Below, one piece after another: positions 33,625-43,905 of a stretch of DNA of 64,000 bases. Position 1 is the stretch's first letter. Every line of letters starts with the position of its first letter. The translations under genes and the position numbers were made by a program. The notes under the pieces are model-generated. The model was given only the letters and a program-made list of their open reading frames with translations. It had not been told where the DNA came from and ran no database searches. The stretch comes from Manis javanica. Its lineage: Eukaryota > Chordata > Mammalia > Pholidota > Manidae. Where the stretch lies: NCBI RefSeq assembly GCF_040802235.1, contig NC_133157.1:25437501-25501500 (forward strand), written 5' to 3'.

Positions 33625-34180
33625 TTTCCCCCCGGAGTGGGTCGCTCTTCCCTGAGCTATCGCAGTGCCATTGACTGTGATCGTCCGGCAAGGCCCTGAC
33701 GCTCGGGGATGAGGAGGGAACGCTCCCCGCCTCAGGCCTTCACGGCTGCAGCGGACCCTCAGGCCCCTCCCCCGACAGCCATAAATCCCTGCCTCAAGCC
33801 TTTACGGGTGCGGCAGACGCTCAGGCCCCTCCTCCGACAGTCATAAACGCATTCACCATCCCTTCCATCAGTGCTGAAAGTTTTTAAGCAAAATTTCCCC
33901 GGGGTGGGCCACTCTTCCCCGAGCTATCGCAGTGCCATTGACCGTGATCGTCCGGCAAGGCCCTGATGCTTGGGGATGAGGAGGGAACTCTCCCCGCCTT
34001 AGGCCTTCACGGCTGCGGCGGACCCTCAGGCCCCTCCCCAAACAGCCATAAATCCCTGCCTCAAGCCTTTACGGGTACAGCGGACGCTCAGGCCCCTCCT
34101 CCGACAGTCATAAATCCCCGCCTCAGGCCTTCACGGCTGCGGCCGACTCTCAGGCACCCCCCTCCAACAGCCATAAACGA
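33618..34180 (+). repeat. Tandem repeats in the proviral leader
   Basis: Two levels. A 267-bp unit occurs twice: 'gagctatcgcagtgcc' at 33654 and 33921, and 'gcct-aggcc' at 33729 and 33996. Inside it a 62-bp GC-rich monomer ('gcctca(a/g)gcct...') starts at 33729, 33791, 33996, 34058 and 34120. Over 33654-33728 against 33921-33995 I count four differences in 75 bases. Not coding. Packaging or translational roles are possible but unproven. Confidence 0.85.
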
Positions 34181-35009
34181 GGTGACTCCTTTGTAGATGA
34201 GAACGCTCCCTTTCCCGCCCCCTCCTCCTTCTGTTCCGTCCGCCGAAACCTGTTCTGTCTGCCGAAAACGCCTAGCACTAGGTACCTCGTGACTCCGGCA
34301 CTCTGCCTTCTTAGGGAAGTCTGGGTGACGACCCACACTTCCCAAGAAATTCCGACTCGTATACGAGTTTCCGCAGACCACCAAGGATCATCAGGGACGC
34401 CCTTTGTCTCCTTGTGGTCTGCTTCCAGTCCGAGGATCTCCGTTCGTCTTCCCCTGTTTGTCTCCTTCTCTGTCCTTTAGCCATGGGAGCCTCCTCATCC
34501 CTCCCTGAAAGTTCACCTCTTGAATGCCTGCTTAAGCATCTGGCTACCCTCTCCCTGATGCTTGATATAAAACCAAAACTTCTCCATAAATATTGCTCCC
34601 AAGATTGGCCGACATACCCCCTAGACAATAAAAACCAATGGCCCGCAGGGGGAACTCTTGATCCTAACATCACTCGCGATCTTTTTAACTACTGCCAGCG
34701 CCTGAAAAAATGGAAGGAGATTCCCTATATCGAAGCTTTCCGCCTCCTCCTCTCCCCGCCCCCTCCCAAGTTCTAGCCTGCAAGCCACCGCCCCCGCTGA
34801 AGCCTCCTGTTCACTCCCTTCCCCTTCTTCTCCTACAACAGCCCTTCTCCCTTCCTCCCCAACCATCTCCTCCCCCATCTCACCTCCTCCACCTTCATTC
34901 CCTGCAGATTAAGCCTGAGCCTTTCAGCCCCCCTTTAACTAGGTCCCAAGAGCCTCCTCCGTCTTTGCCCTCATCACCTGTTTCTCCCCTGTTAGGGACC
35001 GCCTTTGTC

Positions 35010-35450
35010 TTCTCACATGTTTGTAGGGAGAATGGGAAAGCACCTTCCCCCATGTCTGAACGCAGCATGGGAAAGCACAAGCTAGAGAACAACCGGTGCA
35101 GTCCTTAGAAGTTATCTGTCCACAAAAACATATCTTGCCAAGACTCCTCACTCTGAAAATAGGGAGACCTTGAAGATGTGTAGAAACACCGCCCCTGCTT
35201 CTAAATATGCCCTTCCCCCACTTGCAGATGTGGCAGGAATGGAGAACAAAGAACATTCTGTTTACGTATTCCATAAGCAATTAACTAGAGCCCTGCTGCA
35301 GCTCAGTTAGTAGAGCATGGGACTCTTAATTCAGAGTCATGAGTTCAAGCCCAACTAGAGCGGCAGAAGTAAGCAGCTGGGCTGCTAGCTGGTGACATGT
35401 GGGTCCGATTCTATCTTTCTTTATTTTCTTTGCCCCCCTTCTGCACTTCA
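35010..35450 (+). mobile_element. Unassigned insert inside gag, with tRNA-like segment
   Basis: Interrupts the proline-rich part of gag. The flanks repeat one another: 'cagattaagcctgagcctttcag' near 34905 and 'cagactgagccagaacccttcag' near 35498. The inner part has no gag-like frame. From 35290 it holds a tRNA-Lys-like sequence and ends T/C-rich. It could be a solo LTR of another family, a tRNA-derived retroposon or a template-switch product. No clean target duplication is seen. Boundaries approximate. Confidence 0.5.
35290..35365 (+). pseudogene. tRNA-Lys(CTT)-like sequence
   Basis: 76 bases aligning with tRNA-Lys: D-arm 'gcagctcagttagtagagc', anticodon arm with CTT in 'ggactcttaattcagagtc', T-arm 'gagttcaagccc'. 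The acceptor arms no longer pair well and both internal promoter boxes have mismatches, so it is a derived copy, not a functional gene. Confidence 0.65.
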
Positions 35451-36528
35451 GGACCTGCTCGACTAGGCACGGCTAGACCGCGTCACTCCCCCACAGACTG
35501 AGCCAGAACCCTTCAGTCCCCCTCAGACTCAGTCCCGAGAGCCTCCCAAAATTATCGCCCCCCTCCGGGAGGTAGCAAGATCCAAAGGCAGCGTGCGCGT
35601 TCACATCCCTTTCTCCTTAAGAGATTTAGCCCAACTAGAGAAACGCCTAAGTTCCTTTTCCACTGATCCCATGACATACATCAGGGAGTTTCAATAGACC
35701 CTCCAGTCTTACAGCCTCACACATCATGACATTTTCATGCTCCTGGCCAATACTCTCCTCCCTGAAGAGCGTAGACGAGTTTAGGACTTCGCCCCAATGC
35801 AGGCTACTGAAACCCACAGGACTGACCCCACCTATCCCCCTGGCCCCACTGCTGTCCTCGAACAAGACCCACACTGAAATTATAACACGGCCATGAGTCT
35901 CCGCTTTCGAGATATTTTTGCCTCCTGCTTAATAGCAGGTCTGAAAAAGGGCAGCTTGTAAAGTAGTCAATTTTCAAAAGCTCCAAGACATAATTCAAAA
36001 GAGAGATGAAATCCCCTCCGAGTTCTTAGACAGACTCACTCAAGCCCTATTACAGTATACCAGCCTGGACCAAGAAACACCTAAAGGAAGACATGTCCTT
36101 ATGACATACTTCCTAGCTCAAGGCTACCCCGACATTAAAGCTAAACTCAAAAAGTTAGAACAGGGCCCCGCTACCCCACAGACTGAGATCCTAACAGTGG
36201 CCTTTAAAGTCTTCCATAAGCGGGAGGAGGAGAAAGAATGCCGTAAACAAAAGGCTGATCAGGCCAATTTCCAGATGTTGGCCCAGCTGATAAAACCATA
36301 ACCTGGGCGCCCCTCTACAAACAAGCCCCCCCAAGAGCTTGTTTCAAGTGCAGAAAAGAGGGACATTGGTCAAGGGCGTGCCCCTCCCCCAGATCTCCTA
36401 CCACCCCATACCCCAGATGCCACAAAAAGGGCCACTGGGGGTCTGATTGCCCAACCACCCGAAGGGGAGGCTGGATGAACAACCCCCATCCTAAGCCCGC
36501 CGTAGTGGGGCTGGCAGAAGAAGATTGA

Positions 36529-37060
36529 TGGAGCCCGGGGGCTTCTCGCCCGACCATTTCCATCACCAAACAGGAGCCCAGGGTTACTCTAACAGTAGAC
36601 GGTCACCCCATCTCCTTCCTCCTAGATACAGGAGCCACATTCTCAGTCTTGTGAGAATACCGGGGCCCTACCACGCCAGCCATTACTCCTATAGTCAGAG
36701 TAGGAGGTAAACAGATTTTCCCATTAAACCCCCCACCCACCCTTTTATGCACAATCAAAGACAATCCCATACCTTTCTCCCACTCCTTCCTGGTTATGCC
36801 CCAGTGTCCCATCCCTTTACTAGGACGAGACATCCTTTCCCTCCTCCACGTTTCCATAACTATATCCACTCCCACAGCCCCCAGTACTCCCTTTCTGATG
36901 GCCCTCATAGCCGACGACCCCCCTCTACCCAATGAAAGCTCCGGTTCTGCCCTCATACACCCTGTAAATCCCAAAGTTTGGGACATTACAAGCCCCTCCG
37001 TGGCCCTATGTCCCCCTGCCTCTATCAAATTATGTGACCCCTCTCAGTATATCTGTCAGG
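36529..37060 (+). pseudogene. pro: Proviral protease, disrupted
   Basis: Same frame as nucleocapsid, directly after the gag TGA, the layout in which gammaretroviruses reach pro-pol by stop-codon read-through. The aspartic protease active site LLDTGATFS is present (Asp at 36625-36627) and the C-terminal PLLGRDIL is near 36815-36840. A TGA at 36652-36654 interrupts it. Retroviral proteases act as dimers to process Gag and Gag-Pol. Confidence 0.82.
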
Positions 37061-38400
37061 CCCAATACCCCCTAACCACTTCAGCCCTCATAGGCCTCCA
37101 ACCCATCATTCAAGCAGACCCACTCACTCCCCATTTAATACCCCCATATTAGCTGTTAAAAAAACCAACAGATCTTTCCGCCTTGTCCAAGACCTTCGCC
37201 TCATCAACATAGCCATTGTCCCTATCCATCCCTTAGTTCCAAATCCATACAGCCTCAGCATCCCACTTCTCAGTCCTAGATCTCAAAGACATACCCCCAT
37301 ATTAGCTGTTAAAAAAACCAATGGATCTTGCCGCCTTGTCCAAGACCTTCACCTCATCAACATAGCCATTGTCCCTATCCATCCCTTAGTTCCAAATCCA
37401 TACAGCCTCAGCATCCCACTTCTCAGTCCTAGATCTCAAAGACCCATTTTTCTATCCCTCTAGACCCCTGCTCCCAAGATTTTTTCATCTTCACCTGGAT
37501 GGACCCATACACAAGATATTCTAAACAACTCACTTGGTCAGTTTTGCCACAAAGCTTCCGAGATAGTCCCCATATTTTTAGACAGGTCCTAGCTCAGGAC
37601 CTCAAACAGTTTCATCATGATCACTCCAAGTCCACCTTATAATACATAGACAATCTTCTACTCTGCAGTCTCTCGTGGGAACAGTCTCAACTTGACACTG
37701 CCTCCCTACTTAACCTTCTAGCTTCCAGAAGTTACCGAGTATCCCCCATCAAAGCTCAAACCTCTTCCCCTCCTATCACTTACCTCAGATTCCTTCTATC
37801 TCAACAAAGAAAGTCCATTACCTTAGACAGAAAATGGCTCCTCTCTGACCTGCCCATTCCCAAAACCAAGACAAAAATCCTTTCCTTTCTAGGCCCTTTC
37901 TAAGCCTAGCTAGATATTTTAGAACGTAGATCCCTAACTTCTCCCTGCACCCTGTTGGCAAGACCCCTATACAACCTCAGCAAGAGCCCCCCTAAAAAAC
38001 CATTATCCTCCTCACCCCGACACTCCTTCATTAAGCTCTGTCAAGCCCTTGTGGAAGCCCCAGCTCTCCATCTTCCTGATTTGTCGAAGCCCTTCTCATT
38101 ATACATTCATGAGAGGTCCAGTCAAGCTCTAAGAGTCCTAGGCCAATATTATGGCCCATCCTTTGCCCCCCAGTAGCTTATCTCTCCAAGCAATTAGACC
38201 CCACAGTTCGGGGATAAGCCCCCTGCCTACGAGCATTAGCCGCTAGACAGCTCTTGCAGGAAGAAGCTCATAAACTGACATTCAGGGCACCCCTTACCAT
38301 TCTGTCCCCACATCACCTAAAAGATCTCTTAACCTACAAAAGTTTACAGACTCTCCCTCCCTCCAGACTCCTGACCTTACTGTCCTCTTTCCTCCAAAAT
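37061..38400 (+). pseudogene. pol: Proviral reverse transcriptase, disrupted; RNase H and integrase not seen
   Basis: Begins with a QYPLT-type RT N-terminus at about 37060. A 153-bp tandem duplication (37141-37293 and 37294-37446) repeats the block encoding LVQDLRLIN. Later come QSFRDSPHIFRQ (near 37550) and the catalytic box, which reads YIDN (37643-37654) instead of YxDD, directly preceded by an in-frame TAA. The thumb/connection region continues in shifting frames to about 38390. I see no RNase H motif, no integrase HHCC finger and no DDE core before env begins near 38780, so about 1.5 kb of pol appears deleted. Confidence 0.82.
37141..37446 (+). repeat. 153-bp tandem duplication in RT
   Basis: Two direct copies, 37141-37293 and 37294-37446, differing at four positions that I count. 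153 is a multiple of three, so the duplication itself keeps frame. Confidence 0.9.
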
Positions 38401-38780
38401 CCCGTTCACCCCCTTTGCCATCCATACCCGAATCATGACTTTTTCCTCCTTTACTGCTCTCTCGCCTTTTTTTCCTCATTCCTATTGTCTTCCCCACCAC
38501 CCCAGCCTCCTTTGTATGGCGATTCAAAGTCAGACAGACTTACACACAGCATCAAACAAAAGTTACTGTCCTCATTGCCACACCAGACTGCCCTCTGAAA
38601 AGCTGCTCTGAGCCTTTATACCTCCACTTTCCTCCCTCCACCGAAGTGTTCACTAGCAGCTACCCTTATTCTCCCTACCTCTGCTTCCTCTATGACCAAA
38701 AACAAGCCTATTGCAGGTGATAGCCAGACACCTACAGGAGATGTCCCTACTAGTCTTGCACCATTCACTACATGAGTAAC
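38401..38780 (+). other. pol-env junction region of the provirus
   Basis: Pyrimidine-rich sequence with no recognisable RNase H or integrase. Probably the scar of the pol deletion plus decayed sequence. Confidence 0.5.
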
Positions 38781-40137
38781 TTCCAGTACCCACAGTATTA
38801 CTCCTCCAACCATTTCATGAAATATCCCAACAGCTCATTCTCCTTATCAATCCCAGATCCCTGGGACTCTCGATGGGCTGCCAGAGTCACAGCCTCAGTT
38901 TACTACGGGGAGTCCTCGACCCCCCACAGTACCCTTCATATCTCTCGAAAGTATGTTCCCTCTCATTCCCAGATCTCTCAAGTTGCATCAGATAGCGACA
39001 TTCCGAAAAAGTCATTATCCAAACTCTTGATAGCGCCTCTTCATCTTCTTATCCCCACCCCTCTTCCCATTTCTCCTACTCTTCATTACAGCTCATTCAG
39101 GACACCACATCTATCTCAACCACACCCTTAACACAGCCAATTGTTTCTTGTGCGCATCACTACAGCGCCCACTGCTGGCCGCCATGCCCCTTAATATTTC
39201 CAACTACTCCTTCCACGCAGAAAGACAACCCCTCTGCCCCCTGGCAGACATACCCCTATGGGGACCAGAATACGCAGATAATCTCACCATCCACCACTGT
39301 GTAAGCCCAACTCCACCGCCCTCCAGCGCACTTCACTGCCTCTCTATCTACACCCCTACCTCCAGCTCTAAGACTTTTACGCAACCGGGACACTTCTTTT
39401 AGTGTAATAGCAGTCTTTTCAACTCACTGCCTCTCAACTCCGATACACCCTGCATTCTCGTCACCCTAATCCCACAGTTAACACTTTACAGCATGGCAGA
39501 ATTTCTTGAGCTCCAACCTCCCTTGCCCTCGTGCACAAAAAGAGCTGCTTTCCTTCCCATCATGGTCAGTAGCTCTTTGATCACCTCAGCCATTGGGGCA
39601 GGGTTTTCGGAAGAAGCCTTGGGTCACTCTCTATAGGCAGTTAGAGATCTCAACGCCAAACTTGAGGGAGCCCTGACATCCACTGCCGATTCTCTAGCCT
39701 CTCTCCAAAGACAGGTCACTTCGCTAGCTAAAGTCACCCTTCAAAACTGGCGGGCCCTAGATCTGCTTACAGCCGAGAAGGGCGGCACCTGCGTCTTCCT
39801 CTGGGAAGAGTGCTGCTATTACATCAACAAATCTGGCATTGTAGAAACTGACATTACCAAACTCACCGACCTTGCCTCCAGTCTCCACTCTGCTTCCAAT
39901 TCCAACCCATTCTCGTCAATACTAACAAACCCCCTCCTCACCTGGCTCTGGCCCATTGCAGGCCCCATAATAATCATTCTTCTCGCCTGTCTCTTCTTAC
40001 CCTGTATAATAAAGTTCATCAAATCCCAAGTCAGAAAAATCTCTAATCAAGCTTTCAACCAGCTTTTACTCAGGAACTACCAGCTTCTGGCCACAGAAGA
40101 TCCCTCACCCTCACGTGACCTCCTCACCACACGCTGA
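38781..40137 (+). pseudogene. env: Proviral env, disrupted; TM subunit open
   Basis: Env makes the surface and transmembrane glycoproteins. The surface part is in shifting frames; a CXXC motif (CFLC, 39142-39153) marks the domain that pairs covalently with TM in gammaretroviruses. Stops at 39400-39402 and 39634-39636 break it. The cleavage-site position reads CTKR (39532-39543), lacking the first basic residue of a furin site, followed by a hydrophobic fusion-peptide-like stretch. After the last stop a 166-codon frame (39637-40137) is open: heptads, an immunosuppressive-type segment (residues 35-50), CX6CC (Cys52, Cys59, Cys60), a membrane span (about 104-127) and a cytoplasmic tail. Not a functional envelope as it stands. 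Confidence 0.85.
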
Positions 40138-40400
40138 GATGGACCCCTCTCTCCACTGGAAACTGTTCCTGGAAACAATATCCGCAGACGCCTGGCTCCT
40201 GACACCCATATCCTCTTGGCCAACCTATGGTTACAGGGAACCTTCATTGATTTCCAAACCTGAAGAAGTCCACATCTACTCGTCCTTACTGCGGGGAGTC
40301 CTATCAACCCTTTCCTCCCAATCCTCAAGCCCTCACTCCCTTCTCCGCCCCCGTTCAGCAGGAAGCAGCCAGAGAGAAAGCAAAGTCCACAAACCCATAG
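40138..40400 (+). other. Post-env proviral untranslated region
   Basis: Sequence between the env stop and the PPT. A frame continues past the env stop in another phase, without domain content. Confidence 0.5.
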
Positions 40401-40416
40401 AGGAGAAAGGGGGGAA
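40400..40416 (+). promoter_or_regulatory. Polypurine tract of the provirus
   Basis: GAGGAGAAAGGGGGGAA directly before the 3' LTR TG at 40417. Confidence 0.85.
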
Positions 40417-40666
40417 TGAAGGGTCCCCACCAGTAAGATGGCAAACTTCCGGCTTCTCTTCGGGGTCCTCAGTTCCCGCCGGCGCCACCTGAAGCCCAAT
40501 CACCTCTCGCCCCCCCTCCCAATCCCAGCACCTAGCCAACAGCCACCAGCCCCGTAGAAGTGATACCTCAATCAATTCATGCCCCCTCCTATATAACCCA
40601 GCACCTTTCCCTAATAAAGCGGACCTCTCCGGTGAATTGCTGCTATGTGTCGCTCCTTTCCTTTCA
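40417..40666 (+). repeat. 3' LTR (250 bp)
   Basis: Copy of the 5' LTR with two substitutions (T at 40564, C at 40624) and one extra C. TATATAA at 40590-40596, AATAAA at 40613-40618. Ends ...CTTTCA followed by the target duplication CCTTC. Confidence 0.93.
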
Positions 40667-40671
40667 CCTTC
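40667..40671 (+). repeat. Provirus target-site duplication, right
   Basis: CCTTC, partner of 33234-33238. Confidence 0.8.
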
Positions 40672-40802
40672 TCTTCTCTTTCCCTCCCTCCCTCCCTCTC
40701 TCCCTCTCATTCTTGCTCTCGCTCTCTCGCTCTCTGTCTCTCTTTCTCTCTCTCTCTCTCTCTCTAACACACACCCAAACACACACACACACACACACAC
40801 AC
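40672..40802. repeat. (TC)n / (AC)n compound microsatellite
   Basis: An imperfect pyrimidine tract (TCCC and TC units) passing into pure CT repeats, then AC repeats ending at about 40802. It touches the provirus 3' target duplication, so the provirus integrated at the edge of this tract. Confidence 0.92.
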
Positions 40803-42134
40803 TTTATTTTATATTCCTTCCCATGCTGAGACCACCTCCATCAGTAGGTACCTCCAACCCCATTCCCTATAGGACAGGACTACCAGGTCTCTGGAACTCT
40901 GGAGCTCTGAGGTAGTGGAAAAAGTAATCTCCAAGTCTAAGAATGGTACTTAATTTCAGGATGACTTGCTATGGAAGTTCAAGACTTGACTCTAGGTTGC
41001 ATTGTTCAAATATCTGGATGCATGAAGAAAAATGACTTTGGAGAATAAGTCCTGATGTTCGAATGCATATGAAAGCGTAGCAAGGAGTGAGCCTTCTCTC
41101 TCCCCTTCCATGCATTCCACAGCACGAGGAAACTGGGAGTGCATTCCAGACCCTGGAGGGTCAATTTTCGCTCAAATAGCTTGAAGCCACATATGACACA
41201 ATTCATGTTCTCTAGTGCCAGGGGCACTCCCAGGGTACCACAAGGATCCTGCCCCAGTGCAGTGCATGTTACCCTTGCCATGCTCCAAATGATAACGCAC
41301 TGCATCTGACATAACAAGATTTCCAGTGTCTTCGGAGCCCAGCAGCAGCTCTAGTCAGAACACATGCAATTTCATTTCTGTCAATGGGAATCTATACATT
41401 GCAACCTTAACCTGCCACAGAGCCAACTTTCATGGATGTATGTGACACCCCTTTCACACAATCCAAGTTGCAAAACACCATTGTTCTCTTTAACCAACAT
41501 GTAGAACCTGCAAATTTTCATCAAAGAAACAAAAGCTGTGGTTTTATTTAATGGGGAGAAATTATCCAGAACCAGCTGAAAACTATTTAGCCAACCCCCT
41601 CCTGCCCAAACTCCTTTCAACCAATCAAAAACAATAATTAACTAATTAATGGAAATTCTTAATAAATGGCAGCTTTGTTGCCCAACTAAACTGATGCAAA
41701 GTCAGACGAAATTCTGACATTAGATAGTATGTGTTAAAAAGTCAAAGAAGAAAAAAGAGAGGATGTTATAAAGGACACCCAGTTCTGCCTCTAATAAATC
41801 TCCAACTTTATTTCTTGACACCACCTATTTGGTCTCTGGAACACTCAATTTTGTTCACAACAACAAAGGTCTATTCATCTCCCTACCATAGTGCCCCTTC
41901 CAGAAGTGGAACCAAATTTAAGATATGCACATATGCACTTTCTTTCATATGTATAATTACTGGAGTGAACTGCAAAACCTCAAAATAGTGGATCAGATTG
42001 CTCCAATAATAATCATATGAATGTTCTGGAAAACAAAATTAATGAATAAATGAACTGTTTGATTAAAATAAAAGCAATAGCACAGCAGCCACTGTTGCTC
42101 CATTCCCCCTTCCTTGTTTAACAACACCCTCCCT
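40803..42134. other. Unique sequence, no supported feature
   Basis: No exon, RNA or repeat I can support. Confidence 0.4.
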
Positions 42135-42472
42135 GATTCTGACCAGTAACCACTGATCAAGAGAAGGTGACCCTCTCCCCAGCTCAGGGTAAAACCATGA
42201 ACAGGCAGCAGCTGACTGACCTAATGCCATTCTCTTGGCAGGGATTGGTCCAGGAGCAGGCATGTGCTTCAGTTCTGACAAACGAGACATGACAGAATCA
42301 GGCCAGGGAGATGTGATGGAGAGTCTGCCAGCAGTAAAAACGCTGTACAATGGTAGCTCTGCAAACAACCCCTAAACTCCAGCAGCCATGTTGTCCAAGA
42401 TGCAAGAGGCTTGATCCTTGTTGAGCTGCTGAATTAATAAACCCTGAAGCAGCCTTACCCTGGACTTCTTGT
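42135..42472 (+). repeat. Possible ancient LTR-like repeat
   Basis: 'ttggtccaggagcaggcatgtg' and a 3' part 'gcttgatccttgttgagctgctgaattaataaaccctgaagcagcc' resemble the 3' landmarks of the repeat at 6160-6582. Family uncertain. Confidence 0.4.
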
Positions 42473-42474
42473 TT

Positions 42475-42955
42475 TAAAAAGATAAGAGTAGCCCAGATTA
42501 CCCATGGGGCATATGTCCCAATAGCCCCAGTAGATGCCCGAAACCAAAGATAGTACCAAACTATATATCAATACTATGTTTTTTTCCTATATATACACAC
42601 CCTTGAGAAAGGTTAATTTATAAATTAGGCACAGTAAGAGGCTAACAGCAATAATTAATAATAAAATAGAATGATTATAACAGTATACTGTAATAAAACC
42701 TATATGAATGTGGTCTCTTTCTCTCTCTCCAAACATCTGTTGTTCTGTTCACCTTCTTCCTGTGATGATGTGAGATAATATGAAATGAGATAAATGACAC
42801 ATGCATCATGACATAGTGTTAAGCTACTGTTGACCTGATGCTAAGTCAGAAGGAGAATCATCTGCTTCCAGACTGTGGCTGACCTCCAGCAACTGAAACC
42901 GCAGAAAGCAAAACCACAGATTGGGGGGCACCCACTGTAATTATTTTCTTTATGG
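42475..42955 (+). mobile_element. Non-autonomous DNA transposon (Tigger/mariner-type, family unassigned)
   Basis: The left end ('gtagatgcccgaaaccaaagatagtaccaaac') and right end ('caactgaaaccgcagaaagcaaaaccacagattggggggc') carry 'cgaaacc'/'gaaaccgc'-type terminal blocks. Between them are 'aaattaggcacagtaagaggctaacagcaataattaataataaaatag' and a 'gtgatgatgtgagat' block typical of one internally deleted mammalian DNA transposon family. No transposase frame. Confidence 0.6.
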
Positions 42956-43905
42956 CTGCGGTTCCCAGCACACTGTGGTCAAAAGCGTCATGATGCTACA
43001 GGTAATTATCAGTTCTTACAGACTGATATGTTGAGAAATGACCCTCCACTCACTTCCTCTCTTGCCGTACCCTTGCCTCAGATGAACTTCTTGGTTGAAA
43101 TAGGAACATTCATATATTAGAACAGACGTGAGTTAATGTTGCTCTAAATGTAAGAGATACTAATAAACCTTATCACTGAATATCCTCACCAAAGAAAGAA
43201 TAACTCCATGATGGCCTAGTAACCAAAACCTGCCCTGTACACACCCATGGGTGTCTAGCTAGTGGGTTACTACAGAGCCTGAAGCTGGCCTCATATTAAG
43301 AGAGGAGGGAGTGAATACAATATAAAAAGGATACACAGTTTGAAGGCCCTGGAACTCCACAGCTTTTAGAAAATACAGACCTCAGTCTCCAGGAGCAGTT
43401 TCTGAGGTTACTTTCTGCCTTTCAGGTTGGAGAGAGGCGGGAGCCTCTGCCCGACCCGTTCAGTCCACACCCCACTGACGGCCCCTGAGTCATTTCCACT
43501 GAATCTCCAGGACTCCCCGGAATAGCTTTAGAAATGATGATCTAAACCAGAGATAAGGGGCCATCCCATGTTTCGGGTTATAGGACTTCTTAGTAAGAAA
43601 AAAACATAAAGTCTTAAAAGTTTAAATGAACAAAAAAATGCTTCCATTGGTCAGAAAACCTCAAATCAATGATAAAGTGCCCTCTCAACACAGGAGAAAG
43701 GACAACAGAAAGGCCAGTGAAAGATCCCTCCTCACCTCCAGGTCAGGATTCAACCATAGTTCCCCAGGGGGGATCACCTGAGAATCTTGGCCAAAAAGAA
43801 AAAGAAAATTAAACTTAAGTTGAGAGATCTGCAAGAAGACATTAGAGATATGTGGTATCCACAGGATTGTAGTGTTCTTCACCACCAAAAAGATATATTA
43901 CACCT
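42956..43905. other. Unique sequence, no supported feature
   Basis: No exon, RNA or named repeat supported. Confidence 0.4.

Larger units (their letters stand above)
34483..36528 (+). pseudogene. gag: Proviral gag, disrupted
   Basis: Gag builds the virion core. ATG 34483 has a strong context (GCCATGG) and starts MGASSS, a myristoylation-type N-terminus. The matrix frame is open to a stop at 34774-34776. A proline-rich p12-like part continues in another frame to about 35000. An unrelated insert with a tRNA-like sequence occupies roughly 35010-35450. Capsid resumes (LREVARSKGS, PFSLRDLAQLEKRL near 35565-35650) with stops at 35695, 35782, 35875 and 35959, then shifts frame to 36301. Nucleocapsid has one canonical CCHC knuckle (36340-36381, CFKCRKEGHWSRAC) and a second (36409-36450) whose first Cys is Tyr. 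TGA 36526-36528 ends gag. Confidence 0.88.
33239..40666 (+). mobile_element. Class I (gammaretrovirus-like) provirus, tRNA-Phe primed
   Basis: A 7.43-kb provirus: LTR, primer-binding site, leader with repeats and a splice donor, gag, pro, partial pol, env, polypurine tract, LTR. The PBS matches tRNA-Phe, as in the ERV-F group. The Gag zinc knuckles, the gag stop before the protease and the Env CX6CC with an immunosuppressive-type segment all fit gammaretrovirus-like elements. All genes are broken and about 1.5 kb of pol (RNase H and integrase) is not seen. The LTRs are about 99% identical, so the insertion is recent relative to the decay of its genes. Confidence 0.92.

Noticed and set aside
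35290..35365. A functional tRNA-Lys gene
   Set aside because: Acceptor stem pairing is lost, the internal promoter boxes carry mismatches, and it sits in proviral sequence. Called a derived copy instead.
40672..40802. CRISPR-like or satellite array
   Set aside because: Pure dinucleotide microsatellite with no spacer-repeat structure.
40333..40915. Plus- and minus-strand frames across the TC/AC microsatellite
   Set aside because: Low-complexity translation of the simple repeat and LTR; not a protein.
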